64,000 nt of DNA from Pseudoalteromonas sp. H105 (lineage in GTDB: Bacteria; Pseudomonadota; Gammaproteobacteria; Enterobacterales; Alteromonadaceae). The notes under the pieces are model-generated. The model was given only the letters and a program-made list of their open reading frames with translations, did not search any database and was not told where the DNA came from. Where the stretch lies: NCBI RefSeq assembly GCF_001469215.1, contig NZ_LOFH01000001.1, forward strand, positions 186,001 to 250,000. Reading direction: 5' to 3'. The position numbers and the translations under genes were made by a program. Positions 35,301 to 44,531 of the stretch are shown one piece after another (within the stretch, counting starts at the first letter, position 1; each line of letters starts with the position of its first letter).

Positions 35301-37580
35301 ATGTCTTTTAGAAAATTGATTTTAACCAGTGCAATACTCTGTGCACTTTCCGGCTGTGGTGGCAGTGACTCTACGAACACCTTGCCAGAGCCAACCTCTC
35401 CAGTGACGACAACGCCAACTGAACCAGAGATTGATTACACCAGTGCACAAGAGCTTGCTCTCGCACTTGATGTGGTTAAAACTAATATTAATTCTGAAGA
35501 TGGCAAGGGGCTATCGTTTTACATTGATTTACCACAAGAGGCAGAAACGTTAGTTGTGAGTTTATTTGCAGGGGTAGAAGGTAAAGATCTCGGTGACCCA
35601 GATTTGTATGTTAAATATGAGGAAGAAGCCAGTGCGGGGGCTGATGGGGTGTTTGATTGCGTATCCTATAAAGGGAGCAATAATAATGAAACCTGTATTA
35701 TTGATAAACCTAAGGCTGGTAGATACCACATCTATATAGATGCATACGAAGGGGGGGATGCAGTTGATGCTTCAATGTTTGCTACTACAGGTTTATTTAG
35801 CGCAAATATGATGTGTGATGAGCCTGTGAGGATCCGCGCACAGGCCATGTCAAACGCTGAACTTGTCGATGCATGTAATGTGATCAGCCAAACCAAAAAA
35901 TTATTCGATGAAACCCTCCACTCGGGACTTACACCAGAATTTCAACAAGCAGTGCCAAATGACTTAAATGAGATCACTAATATTCATATTTTCTCGAGCT
36001 TGTCTAATCACGCTGCTTGGGCTGAACACCTTGTTAATACCAATAATACCAGTGGAATTTATTTTGAGACTTCACCTACAAAGTGGTGGCATAGCTCTGA
36101 TATTTGGACATTTGATGCGATAGAGTGGAGTGATGGACGTTCAGTTATTCGCTCTCTTGCCCATGAATATGTGCATGCATTAGATGGTCGATATAATAAA
36201 GAAGGTGCCTATAAAAGTAGTGTAAATTGGTGGACCGAAGGACTTGCCGAGTACCTTGGTACGTTTAATGAATTATATTACACACGTGTTTCTACAGCTC
36301 ATGATGGTGACACTGCTTCATTAGCAGATATTTTTGCGGGTAACGCAGATGCCTATTCATGGGGGGAGTTAGCTGTAGCTTTTCTTATAGAAAATCACCC
36401 TGAGTTGGTTTATCAAATGCTTGTTCATATGCGCGCAGGTGAATGGGATAACTTTGAAAAGCTACTTGAAAATATTGCAACAGATAATCAAGCAGAATTT
36501 TCAACCTGGTTATCAACACATTTAGTTGATCAATATGAACAAAGTGCAGAGGCTATTGCGTTAGGTGACTATAAACAGATAAGCGGGCGAGGCGGCTGGT
36601 TGTTTTCTGTAGAAGTACCGGATGGACTCCCTTCAATCACTTTTGCAACGCAAGGCGGGTCTGGGAATGTCGACTTATGGGTTAAAAAAGGGGCTGCATT
36701 TCATCCTGCAATCGAAACAGAGTTCACCTGCACGTCGATAACAGAAGAAACGAATATAGAAAACTGCACAATCAGTATGCCTGAATCTGGAAAATACTAT
36801 ATAGCGGTGGCATCGGACTTTGTTGGGGCAGATATTTTGGATCTCTATTTCAGTGCTTGCGCGGGGGATGGCTGCACAGTTGCTTTACCCGCACCAGAAG
36901 AGATTGTGACTGCCGAAGAGCCTTATTTACCACATTGGCCTGAAAAAGGGACGCTTGGTACCTGTAGTTTGGCTGAAACGTATTATAATTCGTCTAAACC
37001 CGCCCTTGGTTTGAGTATCACAAATCCAACTGACAAGCTTGTTAACGTGTATTGGCTTAATAGGAATACAGGTGAAAAGGGGGGGAATTCTTACATGACT
37101 TTAGGTCAAGATGAGCGTTATACCGCAGATAACTGGAATGTGGGTCACCGTATCATGCTAACTGATGGTGCTGATAATTGTTTAGGTATTGCATTGTTGA
37201 ACGATGAAACCAATGAATTTACAGTAACTGATGAAATGGTTGTCAATGCATTAGATGAAGCGCCACCGGCCGAAATTCCTGAAGCAACTGCGCAGATGCA
37301 AAGCTGTGATCTGGCTGTACCATATGAGAGGACATCTGATAACGCACCAAATCTTCAGGTCTTTAACTCCATGAGTGAATCTGTAAAGCTTTATTGGATT
37401 GACAATAGTACAGGCGAACCTGCACTTAATTATGTATATGCCACTTTAGAAGAGGGTGATGTTTATACTGAAAGTTTTTGGGTTGCGGGGGATCGAATGA
37501 TGGTGACTGATGAAAGTAATAGCTGTATTGGTGTACTTGATTTGAATGACACAGATAATGTGTTTTTACTCGGTCAATGA
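35301..37580 (+). CDS. Collagenase-like (M9-type) metalloprotease lipoprotein with PPC and VHL-like domains
   Basis: 759 residues. LSGC makes Cys19 the lipidation site; a Pro/Thr-rich linker follows. Residues about 50-168 form a pre-peptidase PPC-type beta domain. The gluzincin core has HEYVH (288-292) and the third ligand in NWWTEGLAEYLG (Glu313 or Glu317), as in M9 collagenases. A second PPC-type domain spans about 428-525. Two C-terminal repeats (about 555-645 and 672-757), with VYWLNRNTGE and LYWIDNSTGE, resemble VHL beta domains. It should digest extracellular protein at the cell surface. It lies between two direct repeats. Confidence 0.82.
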   Translation: MSFRKLILTSAILCALSGCGGSDSTNTLPEPTSPVTTTPTEPEIDYTSAQELALALDVVKTNINSEDGKGLSFYIDLPQEAETLVVSLFAGVEGKDLGDPDLYVKYEEEASAGADGVFDCVSYKGSNNNETCIIDKPKAGRYHIYIDAYEGGDAVDASMFATTGLFSANMMCDEPVRIRAQAMSNAELVDACNVISQTKKLFDETLHSGLTPEFQQAVPNDLNEITNIHIFSSLSNHAAWAEHLVNTNNTSGIYFETSPTKWWHSSDIWTFDAIEWSDGRSVIRSLAHEYVHALDGRYNKEGAYKSSVNWWTEGLAEYLGTFNELYYTRVSTAHDGDTASLADIFAGNADAYSWGELAVAFLIENHPELVYQMLVHMRAGEWDNFEKLLENIATDNQAEFSTWLSTHLVDQYEQSAEAIALGDYKQISGRGGWLFSVEVPDGLPSITFATQGGSGNVDLWVKKGAAFHPAIETEFTCTSITEETNIENCTISMPESGKYYIAVASDFVGADILDLYFSACAGDGCTVALPAPEEIVTAEEPYLPHWPEKGTLGTCSLAETYYNSSKPALGLSITNPTDKLVNVYWLNRNTGEKGGNSYMTLGQDERYTADNWNVGHRIMLTDGADNCLGIALLNDETNEFTVTDEMVVNALDEAPPAEIPEATAQMQSCDLAVPYERTSDNAPNLQVFNSMSESVKLYWIDNSTGEPALNYVYATLEEGDVYTESFWVAGDRMMVTDESNSCIGVLDLNDTDNVFLLGQ

Positions 37581-37634
37581 ACTCATAAATGTTACCTATC
37601 ATAGTTAAAAATAGAGTGACTTAATTAATAAATG

Positions 37635-37654
37635 GCGCTAATAAAAATTAGCGC
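37635..37654 (+). terminator. Hairpin after the metalloprotease
   Basis: GCGCTAAT and ATTAGCGC pair perfectly around AAAA; the following T run is short. Confidence 0.6.
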
Positions 37655-37779
37655 TATTTAACCACATTACCAGCCCAGTATAGGTAAGTCTGTTCAGGCA
37701 AACACGAATAGTTATAACAAAATGAGTTACGTTCAAGACTGATTAATATTAGTAATTAATTTTTATAATTAGGCGGAAG

Positions 37780-38305
37780 CTATAGGTTAATTTTATTCAC
37801 TTATTAGGTTTGTTTTTATCGTTTGTCGAAATTGAGCTAACACTCTAAAGTTCAGTTGTCGGCAACAAAGACGACGTAACTTAATAGGAATATAAGCATG
37901 AAACTTTCACTAATCAAATCTATCGCACTTGGCTCACTTTTAACTTGTTCAGCAGCTGCAATGGCAGGTGGTAGTGACTATAAGTTAATGGTTATTGAGC
38001 AGGCAACAGCATCACAGCAACTTGAAGCGTCATTTAATAGCTGTGTATCAAACGTTAAGTTAAAAAATTACGAGCAGGCAGAGGCCATTTGTACACAAGC
38101 TATTGCATTATTAAAAGACAGCGATGGTCCAAAATTTAAAGTTCGTCAGTTAACTTCGTTTGCATTAAGTAACCGTGGCGTATCACGTATTATGGCTAAA
38201 AATGACACTGCGGGCTTGTCTGATTTATATGAAGCCGTACAAATCTCTAACAGCAAATTGGTTTCGCATAACCTAAACCGTGCTAAAAAGAGTTTATCTT
38301 TGTAA
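37780..38305. repeat. 526-bp direct repeat, copy B
   Basis: Counterpart of 34352-34877. Homologous recombination between the two copies would delete the metalloprotease and leave one small gene. Confidence 0.92.
37898..38305 (+). CDS. Small secreted helical-repeat protein, copy B
   Basis: 135 residues, nearly identical to the product at 34470, including the whole signal peptide and both cysteines. The few amino-acid changes are conservative or charge-altering at the surface (Thr to Glu, Ala to Val, Glu to Lys). Most nucleotide changes are synonymous third-position changes, so both copies appear to be under selection to keep the protein. A strong terminator follows. Function unknown. Confidence 0.8.
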   Translation: MKLSLIKSIALGSLLTCSAAAMAGGSDYKLMVIEQATASQQLEASFNSCVSNVKLKNYEQAEAICTQAIALLKDSDGPKFKVRQLTSFALSNRGVSRIMAKNDTAGLSDLYEAVQISNSKLVSHNLNRAKKSLSL

Positions 38306-38326
38306 TAAGTGTTTATCTAATCGATA

Positions 38327-38350
38327 AAAACCACGTCTTCACGTGGTTTT
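38327..38350 (+). terminator. Terminator after copy B
   Basis: AAAACCACGT and ACGTGGTTTT form a perfect stem around CTTC, followed by TTCTTTTTT. Confidence 0.88.
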
Positions 38351-38485
38351 TTCTTTTTTGGCGCACTATTAATAGATGAAGTGTATTTTTGTTGATAAAT
38401 CGTCTTAGCGATTTTTATGATGATGGAAAGTTAATAATAAACGACTATATTAAAAAATATGCTTACTTATTTCGTAGAGGTTTAT

Positions 38486-38869
38486 TTGAATTTACATGGA
38501 AAAGTTACACTGTCTTGGGATAAAGATTTACTCATTATAGAAGCTTTTGGGCCATTCAATGATGAGGGGTTAGACTATTATAATGCGTTAATAAAAAATG
38601 CTATTAACGGCCGATCATGTGAAAGCTGGAAACGACTGGAAATTTGGGACAATGAAGTGCTAGGAAGCCCGAGTGTTGTTGATAAATGTAAAGAAATGCA
38701 TGGCTGGTACGATGAAAATAGGTGTGTTTTATCGGCGGTGGTCGTGTCTAACCGTATTCAGGAAATTATTCTTAGGGAAAAAGTGAACACGAGTGCACAT
38801 ATATTTTCCTCTTCTGAAGACGCTAGAAATTGGTTAAGTGTTTCTCGTAACCTTGACAAGCACTATTAA
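38486..38869 (+). CDS. Hypothetical protein, possibly SpoIIAA/STAS-like
   Basis: 127 residues if started at a TTG at 38486, which has GAGG five bases upstream; an ATG at 38459 lacks a ribosome site and adds nine hydrophobic residues. The product reads MNLHGKVTLSWDKDLLIIEA and alternates strands and helices, ending with SSEDARNWLSV. This pattern resembles the SpoIIAA-like fold seen in small proteins of marine bacteria, but no motif is decisive. No membrane segment. Function not known. Confidence 0.6.
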   Translation: MNLHGKVTLSWDKDLLIIEAFGPFNDEGLDYYNALIKNAINGRSCESWKRLEIWDNEVLGSPSVVDKCKEMHGWYDENRCVLSAVVVSNRIQEIILREKVNTSAHIFSSSEDARNWLSVSRNLDKHY

Positions 38870-38911
38870 GGGTTTTAATTGTTTTAGTGTAAATGCCCAA
38901 TCTAAGTGTTT

Positions 38912-38947
38912 AAAGCGCCACGCGAGTATCAACAAACGTGGCGTTTT
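38912..38947. terminator. Bidirectional terminator
   Basis: AAAGCGCCACG and CGTGGCGTTTT arms around a 14-base loop between the hypothetical gene and the sbtA-like gene, which converge. Confidence 0.65.
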
Positions 38948-38957
38948 ACTGTGTGGT

Positions 38958-39905
38958 TTATTGCATACGCTCAGCGAGTTGATGATACAAACCAATGCCG
39001 ATAGTCACGTTAAATGCAAAGGTGACACCGAGTGAACTAAGCATAGCAAGGCCTATATCTGCCTTGGGTATAGCAGCTTTAATTGCAGCCGGCGCAGCGA
39101 TATATGATGCGCTAGCAACCAAACTTGCTAATACAACGACAGAGCCTAGTTCAAGTTTAAGCAATGTGCCTACACACACGCCAATGACACCTAGACATAA
39201 TGGGGTGATTAAAGCGAATAAAGTAATTCGCCAATGATGCCATGGAATAGGGCGCAATGTTTTAGCCGCAGTTAAGCCCATTTCAAGTAGAAATAGAGCT
39301 AATACTACTTTAAAGCTACTGGTTAATAGGCTGGTGACTTGGCTGCCTTGCTGTGTGCCGTATAACATACCGATGATAACGCCACCAACCAGTAAAATGA
39401 CACTTTTGTTGGTGAGTGTTTCATGCCAGAGTGCACTTAGGGGGAGCGCGTTATCCCGATTGTGATCTTTATCTAATCGCCTATAAAGTAACAAGCCCAC
39501 AATAATTGCTGGCAACTCGAGCATCACTAGATAGAGTGTTACTTCTGCACCAACCACTAGTTGAGATGATTCAGCATAGGCAAGGGCGACAGCAAACGTA
39601 CCAGCACTAACTGAGCCGTAGTGTGCAGCAATGCTTGCGCTATTTGCGACTGATAATTTAACGATGTATTTTAAAATCGGATACAGTATTAGTGGGATGA
39701 ATGCCCCTAATAGTATTACTGACCCCATTTCTGGTAAAAGCTGCCAGTTTAAGTTGCCATGTAATACCATGCCGCCTTTTAAACCAATTGTGAGCATTAG
39801 TAATAGACTGAGTGTTTCATATGTGGCTTGGGGTATTTTTAAATCTGAGCGTACAAGCCCAGCAACCAATCCTAAGATAAAAAACATAACAACAATATCA
39901 GGCAC
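38958..39905 (-). CDS. SbtA-like sodium-dependent bicarbonate permease
   Basis: 315 residues with about ten membrane helices in two inverted halves; IGLKGGMVLHGN in the first half and LLEMGLTAAKTLR in the second are typical of the SbtA (formerly DUF897) family, as are HYGSVSAGTFAVA and SASYIAAPAAIKAAIP with its Ser and Pro-rich substrate loop. SbtA imports bicarbonate with Na+; heterotrophs also carry it, probably for anaplerosis. A LysR gene lies divergent with a palindrome between them. Confidence 0.88.
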   Translation of the reverse strand: MPDIVVMFFILGLVAGLVRSDLKIPQATYETLSLLLMLTIGLKGGMVLHGNLNWQLLPEMGSVILLGAFIPLILYPILKYIVKLSVANSASIAAHYGSVSAGTFAVALAYAESSQLVVGAEVTLYLVMLELPAIIVGLLLYRRLDKDHNRDNALPLSALWHETLTNKSVILLVGGVIIGMLYGTQQGSQVTSLLTSSFKVVLALFLLEMGLTAAKTLRPIPWHHWRITLFALITPLCLGVIGVCVGTLLKLELGSVVVLASLVASASYIAAPAAIKAAIPKADIGLAMLSSLGVTFAFNVTIGIGLYHQLAERMQ

Positions 39906-39986
39906 GTAGATTTCCTCTCAATTTGAAGTGGCGTTATTGTAGAGAAAAAATTGCATAGTAAATAATAAAATGAATAGTAGTCAGGT

Positions 39987-40002
39987 ATAGATTATAATCT
40001 AT
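39987..40002. promoter_or_regulatory. Operator candidate for the LysR regulator
   Basis: ATAGATTATAATCTAT is a perfect 16-bp palindrome located 26 bases before the LysR start and 82 bases before the sbtA-like start. LysR proteins bind such T-N11-A dyads between divergent genes. Confidence 0.55.
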
Positions 40003-40028
40003 GAGTTATTATCGATTTTTGGATTAGT

Positions 40029-40979
40029 ATGGACCTTAGACATATCTCCTTTAGGTTACTCGAAGTATTTATGAGTGTTGTAAAAACAGGGTCTATTAGT
40101 GAGACCGCGCGTAACCTTCACTTAACTCAACCAACTGTTTCGTTGCAAATTAAACGATTACAAGAGGCTGTAGGTGAGCCGCTGGTATTAATGCATCAAC
40201 AAAAACTAACAGTCACAGAAGCGGGCGTTGAACTATTTAAAACGTGTCAGCAAGTGTTTGGTAAGTTTGATGATTACAAAGACTTTTTAGCTGAACTGAA
40301 AGGAGGCGAAAGAGGCCGATGTAAAATAGCCATGGTAAATACAGCGCAATATATTTTACCTAAGTTACTTGGTCCCTATAGTAATCGTCATCCGCATGTA
40401 GAGCTACCGCTTGAAATTGGGAATAGAGCTGAAGTATTAGCCCGTTTTGAGCGTGGTGAAGATGATATTTATGTATTTAGCCACCCGCCATCACTTGAAC
40501 ATGCAAAAGCGGCTCGGTTTCTACATAATCCACTGGAGTTTATTGTGCCGAGAGATCACCCGCTGACCAAAGAACAAAACATCAAACTGGAACAATTAAC
40601 GCCGTATCGGTTTTTACTCAGGGAGCCAGGATCCGCCACTCGTATGTTATTTGAGAGTGAGTTACAAAGCAGGGGATTGGTACTCAGCGATAGTGTACAA
40701 ATGAGAAGTAACGAGGCTATTCGCGTGGCGGTCTCATCAGGAATGGGAATTGCTGTATTATCTCGTCATGTCTTGCCCAATGAAGGGGGGGAATTCAAAG
40801 TACTTTCAGTCGTTGATACAAATTTAGCCAGTCATTGGTATTTTGTTATTCGTACTGACCGCCATTTATCTCATGCTGCGCGAAGTTTTTTGCAATTTGC
40901 AGAGAAGCATTTAGAGCTTTACTTGGGTGCTCAATGGGTAAGAAACGAGTTAAGCCAACTGAGTTCGATAGAGATCTAA
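40029..40979 (+). CDS. LysR-family regulator beside the bicarbonate permease
   Basis: 316 residues with the winged helix at the N-terminus (FMSVVKTGSISETARNLHLT, then QPTVSLQIKRLQEAVGEPL) and an effector domain containing YILPKLLGPYSNRHPHVEL and SSGMGIAVLSRHVL. It resembles the CbbR/CmpR group, regulators of carbon-fixation and bicarbonate-uptake genes. The divergent sbtA-like gene and the palindrome between them support direct control. The effector is not known. Confidence 0.87.
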   Translation: MDLRHISFRLLEVFMSVVKTGSISETARNLHLTQPTVSLQIKRLQEAVGEPLVLMHQQKLTVTEAGVELFKTCQQVFGKFDDYKDFLAELKGGERGRCKIAMVNTAQYILPKLLGPYSNRHPHVELPLEIGNRAEVLARFERGEDDIYVFSHPPSLEHAKAARFLHNPLEFIVPRDHPLTKEQNIKLEQLTPYRFLLREPGSATRMLFESELQSRGLVLSDSVQMRSNEAIRVAVSSGMGIAVLSRHVLPNEGGEFKVLSVVDTNLASHWYFVIRTDRHLSHAARSFLQFAEKHLELYLGAQWVRNELSQLSSIEI

Positions 40980-41025
40980 ATTAACACGCTTGATATAAAG
41001 CAGGTTAATGATTACAGGCTTGAAG

Positions 41026-42210
41026 TTATTTCATATTAAGCAGGATGGTTTCCTCCATATGCGTTTCCGCGCTGTCAATGGCGACTACTTGGTCGCGGCC
41101 TTGCGATTTTGCAACATACAATCTTTTATCTGCAAGGTCGAGTAACCCTTTTATTGTTTGAGTTTTATTATCTTTGCACGCAACCCCAATACTGACCGAT
41201 AAATTTATAGTGTTACCTTTGTATTTAAGGGTGTGTTGGCGAATTACGTTGCATATTATTTGTGCTGTGTGAGTGGCTTGAGAGTGCGATTGCTCAGGTA
41301 ATATCAATGCAAATTCCTCCCCCCCGATTCTAGCTGCAATATCATGGTCGTTTAATTGGCTCAGAATATGCTGAGCTATCCATTTTATGGCCATATCCCC
41401 CGTACTATGGCCGTATTGATCGTTAACATTTTTAAAAAAATCAATATCTATCATAACAACAGCTAAATCTTGGTGATGTTTTATAACATGACGGCTTGTT
41501 TTTTCGCCATCAATGAAAAAACCTCTTCTGTTTAGTAAGCTTGTTAGCGTATCGCGATTGACTAAACGTTGGAGTTTCGCTTCTATGTCAGCAAACAAAA
41601 CAAATGGCATGATTAGCGCAGTCGTGGTCGCTAAAAATAGGTGGTTAATTAAAATAACTTGTAGAGGCTGACTAAAATCGAAGGTCGAAATAGCCATTAG
41701 CTGAATGCCGAGTATTGCGACTTGAATAAACATAATTACACTATGAAGAACAAAACACCCTAGTAATATCTTTTTGTGAAATACTGCATTTGTTTTCATT
41801 TTATATACTGTGTTTGCTGCCACTAAGAATAAGCAGGCAATTATAAAGCTAGTGAGCAGCTGCCCTGCAATTACATCATAAATTGGCATCAATACGAGCG
41901 CAGTGCCCCCTAAAGCAACCTTAAGGGATGTAAATGATTTATTTTGCGATGAAGTGGCCAGTTGTAAACCAATAATGGCAAAGAGAGGGCTTGTGATAAT
42001 TAATAGATCAGCGAGGTAATGCGTGATGAATGCGTTATCAATGATTACCCTTAAACAAGCCAAAATTTCTGCAAGGGCGAAAGCACTGCACGCCAGTGCA
42101 AAGTAAAGATAACATGATTGCTTCTTACGTAAATAAACACATAGAAAAAAAGAGCTAATGAGCATGTTTAAGAATAAAGAGATGCCAATGACAGTGGGTA
42201 AGTGAAGCAT
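41026..42210 (-). CDS. Membrane-bound diguanylate cyclase
   Basis: 394 residues. Roughly seven membrane helices fill residues 1-200. The GGDEF domain follows with DTLTSLLNRRGF, DIDFFKNVNDQYGHSTGD and the active site GGEEF at 296-300. The RxxD inhibitory site five residues before is replaced by NDHD, so product inhibition is probably absent. It would make cyclic di-GMP in response to an unknown membrane signal and thus promote sessile growth. Single gene, downstream of the LysR gene and convergent with it. Confidence 0.92.
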   Translation of the reverse strand: MLHLPTVIGISLFLNMLISSFFLCVYLRKKQSCYLYFALACSAFALAEILACLRVIIDNAFITHYLADLLIITSPLFAIIGLQLATSSQNKSFTSLKVALGGTALVLMPIYDVIAGQLLTSFIIACLFLVAANTVYKMKTNAVFHKKILLGCFVLHSVIMFIQVAILGIQLMAISTFDFSQPLQVILINHLFLATTTALIMPFVLFADIEAKLQRLVNRDTLTSLLNRRGFFIDGEKTSRHVIKHHQDLAVVMIDIDFFKNVNDQYGHSTGDMAIKWIAQHILSQLNDHDIAARIGGEEFALILPEQSHSQATHTAQIICNVIRQHTLKYKGNTINLSVSIGVACKDNKTQTIKGLLDLADKRLYVAKSQGRDQVVAIDSAETHMEETILLNMK

Positions 42211-42421
42211 TATAAGCTACTCTATGGTTATATTTAGTACAAGGTTTAAGTATTATGTATTACTTCGCGCATAGCAAGTTAGCACTAAGGAATTGGTAAA
42301 AAATACTGATATAGTCTTATTTATTGGTTTATTATTCACTGAAAAAATATGTTTTCTGGGGACAATTGTGGTAACTGCACAGCTTACAGTGACCACAAGC
42401 TATCAAAAGGTTATTAAGTAA

Positions 42422-43324
42422 TTAGCCATTTTTATTTATTAAAGCATTAAGTGCAGGCAATAGTTCGGGGTAACTAAATTTAAAGCCAGCTTCCGCTATT
42501 TTTTTTGGCACAACATATTGGCCATAAATAAGTAAGTCAGCCATTTCACCCATGGCAGCATTAAGTACCCACGCAGGCATAGGAAAAAAAGCAGGGCGAT
42601 GGAGCACTTGTGCAAGTGCTTTACTAAAAGCACGGTTACTTTGAGGTGATGGAGCGGTTGCATTAATCGCTCCATTTATATGCTGATTATTCATAACAAA
42701 TTCGATTAGAGACACCATGTCATCAATGTGAATCCACGACATTCCTTGTTCGCCACTCGCTACAGGGCCACCTAAACCGAGTTTAAATGGCGGCAGCATT
42801 TTTGTTAGCGCACCGCCATGTGTTGATAACACAATACCTGTTCGTATTAAACACACTCGAGTTGAGTCTGTCTCTGCAACACGTGCTGCGTTTTCCCAAT
42901 CGTTGCACAGGGTGTGACTGAACTCCTGGTGTACGTGTTTAAACTCTTCATCAATATGTTGAGTTCCCTGACGGCCATAATAGCCAATAGCGCTTCCAGA
43001 GATAAAGGTGTGAGGTGGGGTGGTACATGCTTTAATCGCTGCAGCTAACTCATGGGTCAATGCAATACGACTATTTCTGATGACCTCTTTTTGTTTATCA
43101 CTCCAGCGTTTGTTAACAATAGGCTCACCTGCAAGATTTATGATGCAATCGAGCGTATTAAAATCGATATCGCAGCTTGCATTTATATATTCTATTTGGC
43201 CACCGAGCCTTTTTTTTGCTTTATCACAATCCCGCGTTAAGACGGTAATTGAATGCGTTTTGACTAATTTTTCACATAATTGTGTGCCAATTAAGCCAGT
43301 AGCCCCTGTCATTAATATTTTCAT
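42422..43324 (-). CDS. yfcH: TIGR01777-type SDR epimerase, YfcH-like
   Basis: 300 residues from the ATG at 43324, which gives MKILMTGATGLIG, the expected NADP-binding Rossmann motif at the extreme N-terminus; a longer frame adds eight residues without homology. Further family features: LAGEPIVNKRWS, SGSAIGYYG, GEQGMSWIHIDD and the C-terminal domain (DUF1731) from about 250 with FPMPAWVLNAAMGEMADLLI. Enzyme activity for this family is not established. Divergent from the AI-2E family permease gene. Confidence 0.88.
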   Translation of the reverse strand: MKILMTGATGLIGTQLCEKLVKTHSITVLTRDCDKAKKRLGGQIEYINASCDIDFNTLDCIINLAGEPIVNKRWSDKQKEVIRNSRIALTHELAAAIKACTTPPHTFISGSAIGYYGRQGTQHIDEEFKHVHQEFSHTLCNDWENAARVAETDSTRVCLIRTGIVLSTHGGALTKMLPPFKLGLGGPVASGEQGMSWIHIDDMVSLIEFVMNNQHINGAINATAPSPQSNRAFSKALAQVLHRPAFFPMPAWVLNAAMGEMADLLIYGQYVVPKKIAEAGFKFSYPELLPALNALINKNG

Positions 43325-43454
43325 TAACACGTCCCAGCGATTATTCATTCGTACTTAATACGAAGTAAAGCCGCTTTTGATCACTTTGCAAATATTTCAT
43401 TTACTTAACTTTTCAAATACACTAACAGCAACTTTAATTTTTAAGGATAGTCAT

Positions 43455-44492
43455 TTGACTGGACTAACAGGTGCTAATAAAAGCCTCGTAGTTTTTGCTG
43501 CTTTGGTAATTGGACTGGCAGGCATTAAAGCTGCAAGTGTTATTGTGATCCCATTCGTATTGGCTGCTTTTATTGCAATTATTTGTAATCCGCTGCTGAG
43601 TTTTTTTGCCCGATATAAAATACCTAAAGGGATCGCCATTATGTTGGTGATGTTAATGGTTGTTGGTATTGGTATGAGCCTTGCTGGGTTGGTTGGGCAA
43701 TCCTTAACTGATTTTTCCAAGGATTTACCAGAATACAAGGCGAAGCTGCAAAAAGAATTTATTTGGTTAGTTGACGTGGCTGCACAATATAATATTTTGA
43801 TTAATAAAGAGCAGTTAATTTCAATGTTTGATCCAGGCAAAATGATCGATGTTGCAACAAATATGCTAACCGGCCTCGGTGGAGTAATGGCTAATTTATT
43901 CTTAATTATACTCACAGTGGTATTTATGTTGTTTGAAGCGCCCATGCTTAGTCAAAAAATACATATGGCATTGGATGATCCAGATATGAAAATGAAACAG
44001 ATTGATCGTTTCCTCAACTCAATCAATTCTTATTTGGCAATCAAAACCCTCGTCAGTTTGGGAACCGGTGTTCTTGCGTCCTTACTGCTTTGGGTATTAA
44101 ATGTTGATTATTTTGTGCTGTGGGGTGTCATGGCATTTATGTTCAATTATATTCCTAACATTGGCTCTATCATTGCTGCGGTGCCTGCTGTATTACTTGC
44201 TCTCATAACTCAAGGCCCTTTAATTGCGGGCTTCGTTGGAGCAGGGTACTTAACGATAAATACAGTGATGGGTAATATCGTTGAGCCCAGATATATGGGT
44301 AAGGGCTTAGGATTATCGACATTGGTTGTATTCTTGTCTTTAATATTTTGGGGGTGGTTAATGGGCACTGTTGGGATGTTATTGTCAGTCCCATTGACCA
44401 TGATCGTTAAAATTGCTCTTGAGACAAGTCATGAAGGGCGTTGGTTAGCTACACTCTTAGGTAACGGGGAAAAGCTAGAAGATCAAACTTAA
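43455..44492 (+). CDS. AI-2E family transporter (PerM-like)
   Basis: 345 residues from a TTG at 43455 with AAGGA eight bases upstream; an ATG-like longer frame at 43377 adds a segment not seen in relatives. Seven or eight membrane helices: the first pair, a soluble middle (about 75-135), then IILTVVFMLFEAP, YIPNIGSIIAAVP and NIVEPRYMGKGLGLSTLVVF, which are the diagnostic blocks of this family. Some members export autoinducer-2, others act as Na+/H+ antiporters. The function here cannot be chosen. Confidence 0.87.
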   Translation: MTGLTGANKSLVVFAALVIGLAGIKAASVIVIPFVLAAFIAIICNPLLSFFARYKIPKGIAIMLVMLMVVGIGMSLAGLVGQSLTDFSKDLPEYKAKLQKEFIWLVDVAAQYNILINKEQLISMFDPGKMIDVATNMLTGLGGVMANLFLIILTVVFMLFEAPMLSQKIHMALDDPDMKMKQIDRFLNSINSYLAIKTLVSLGTGVLASLLLWVLNVDYFVLWGVMAFMFNYIPNIGSIIAAVPAVLLALITQGPLIAGFVGAGYLTINTVMGNIVEPRYMGKGLGLSTLVVFLSLIFWGWLMGTVGMLLSVPLTMIVKIALETSHEGRWLATLLGNGEKLEDQT

Positions 44493-44504
44493 TCGCTTGC
44501 TGAG

Positions 44505-44531
44505 CCACGTTAACTAATAGCGTGGTTTTTT
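44505..44531 (+). terminator. Terminator after the AI-2E family gene
   Basis: CCACG and CGTGG arms around TTAACTAATAG-type loop, followed by six T. The T run overlaps the stop of the convergent gene. Confidence 0.65.
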
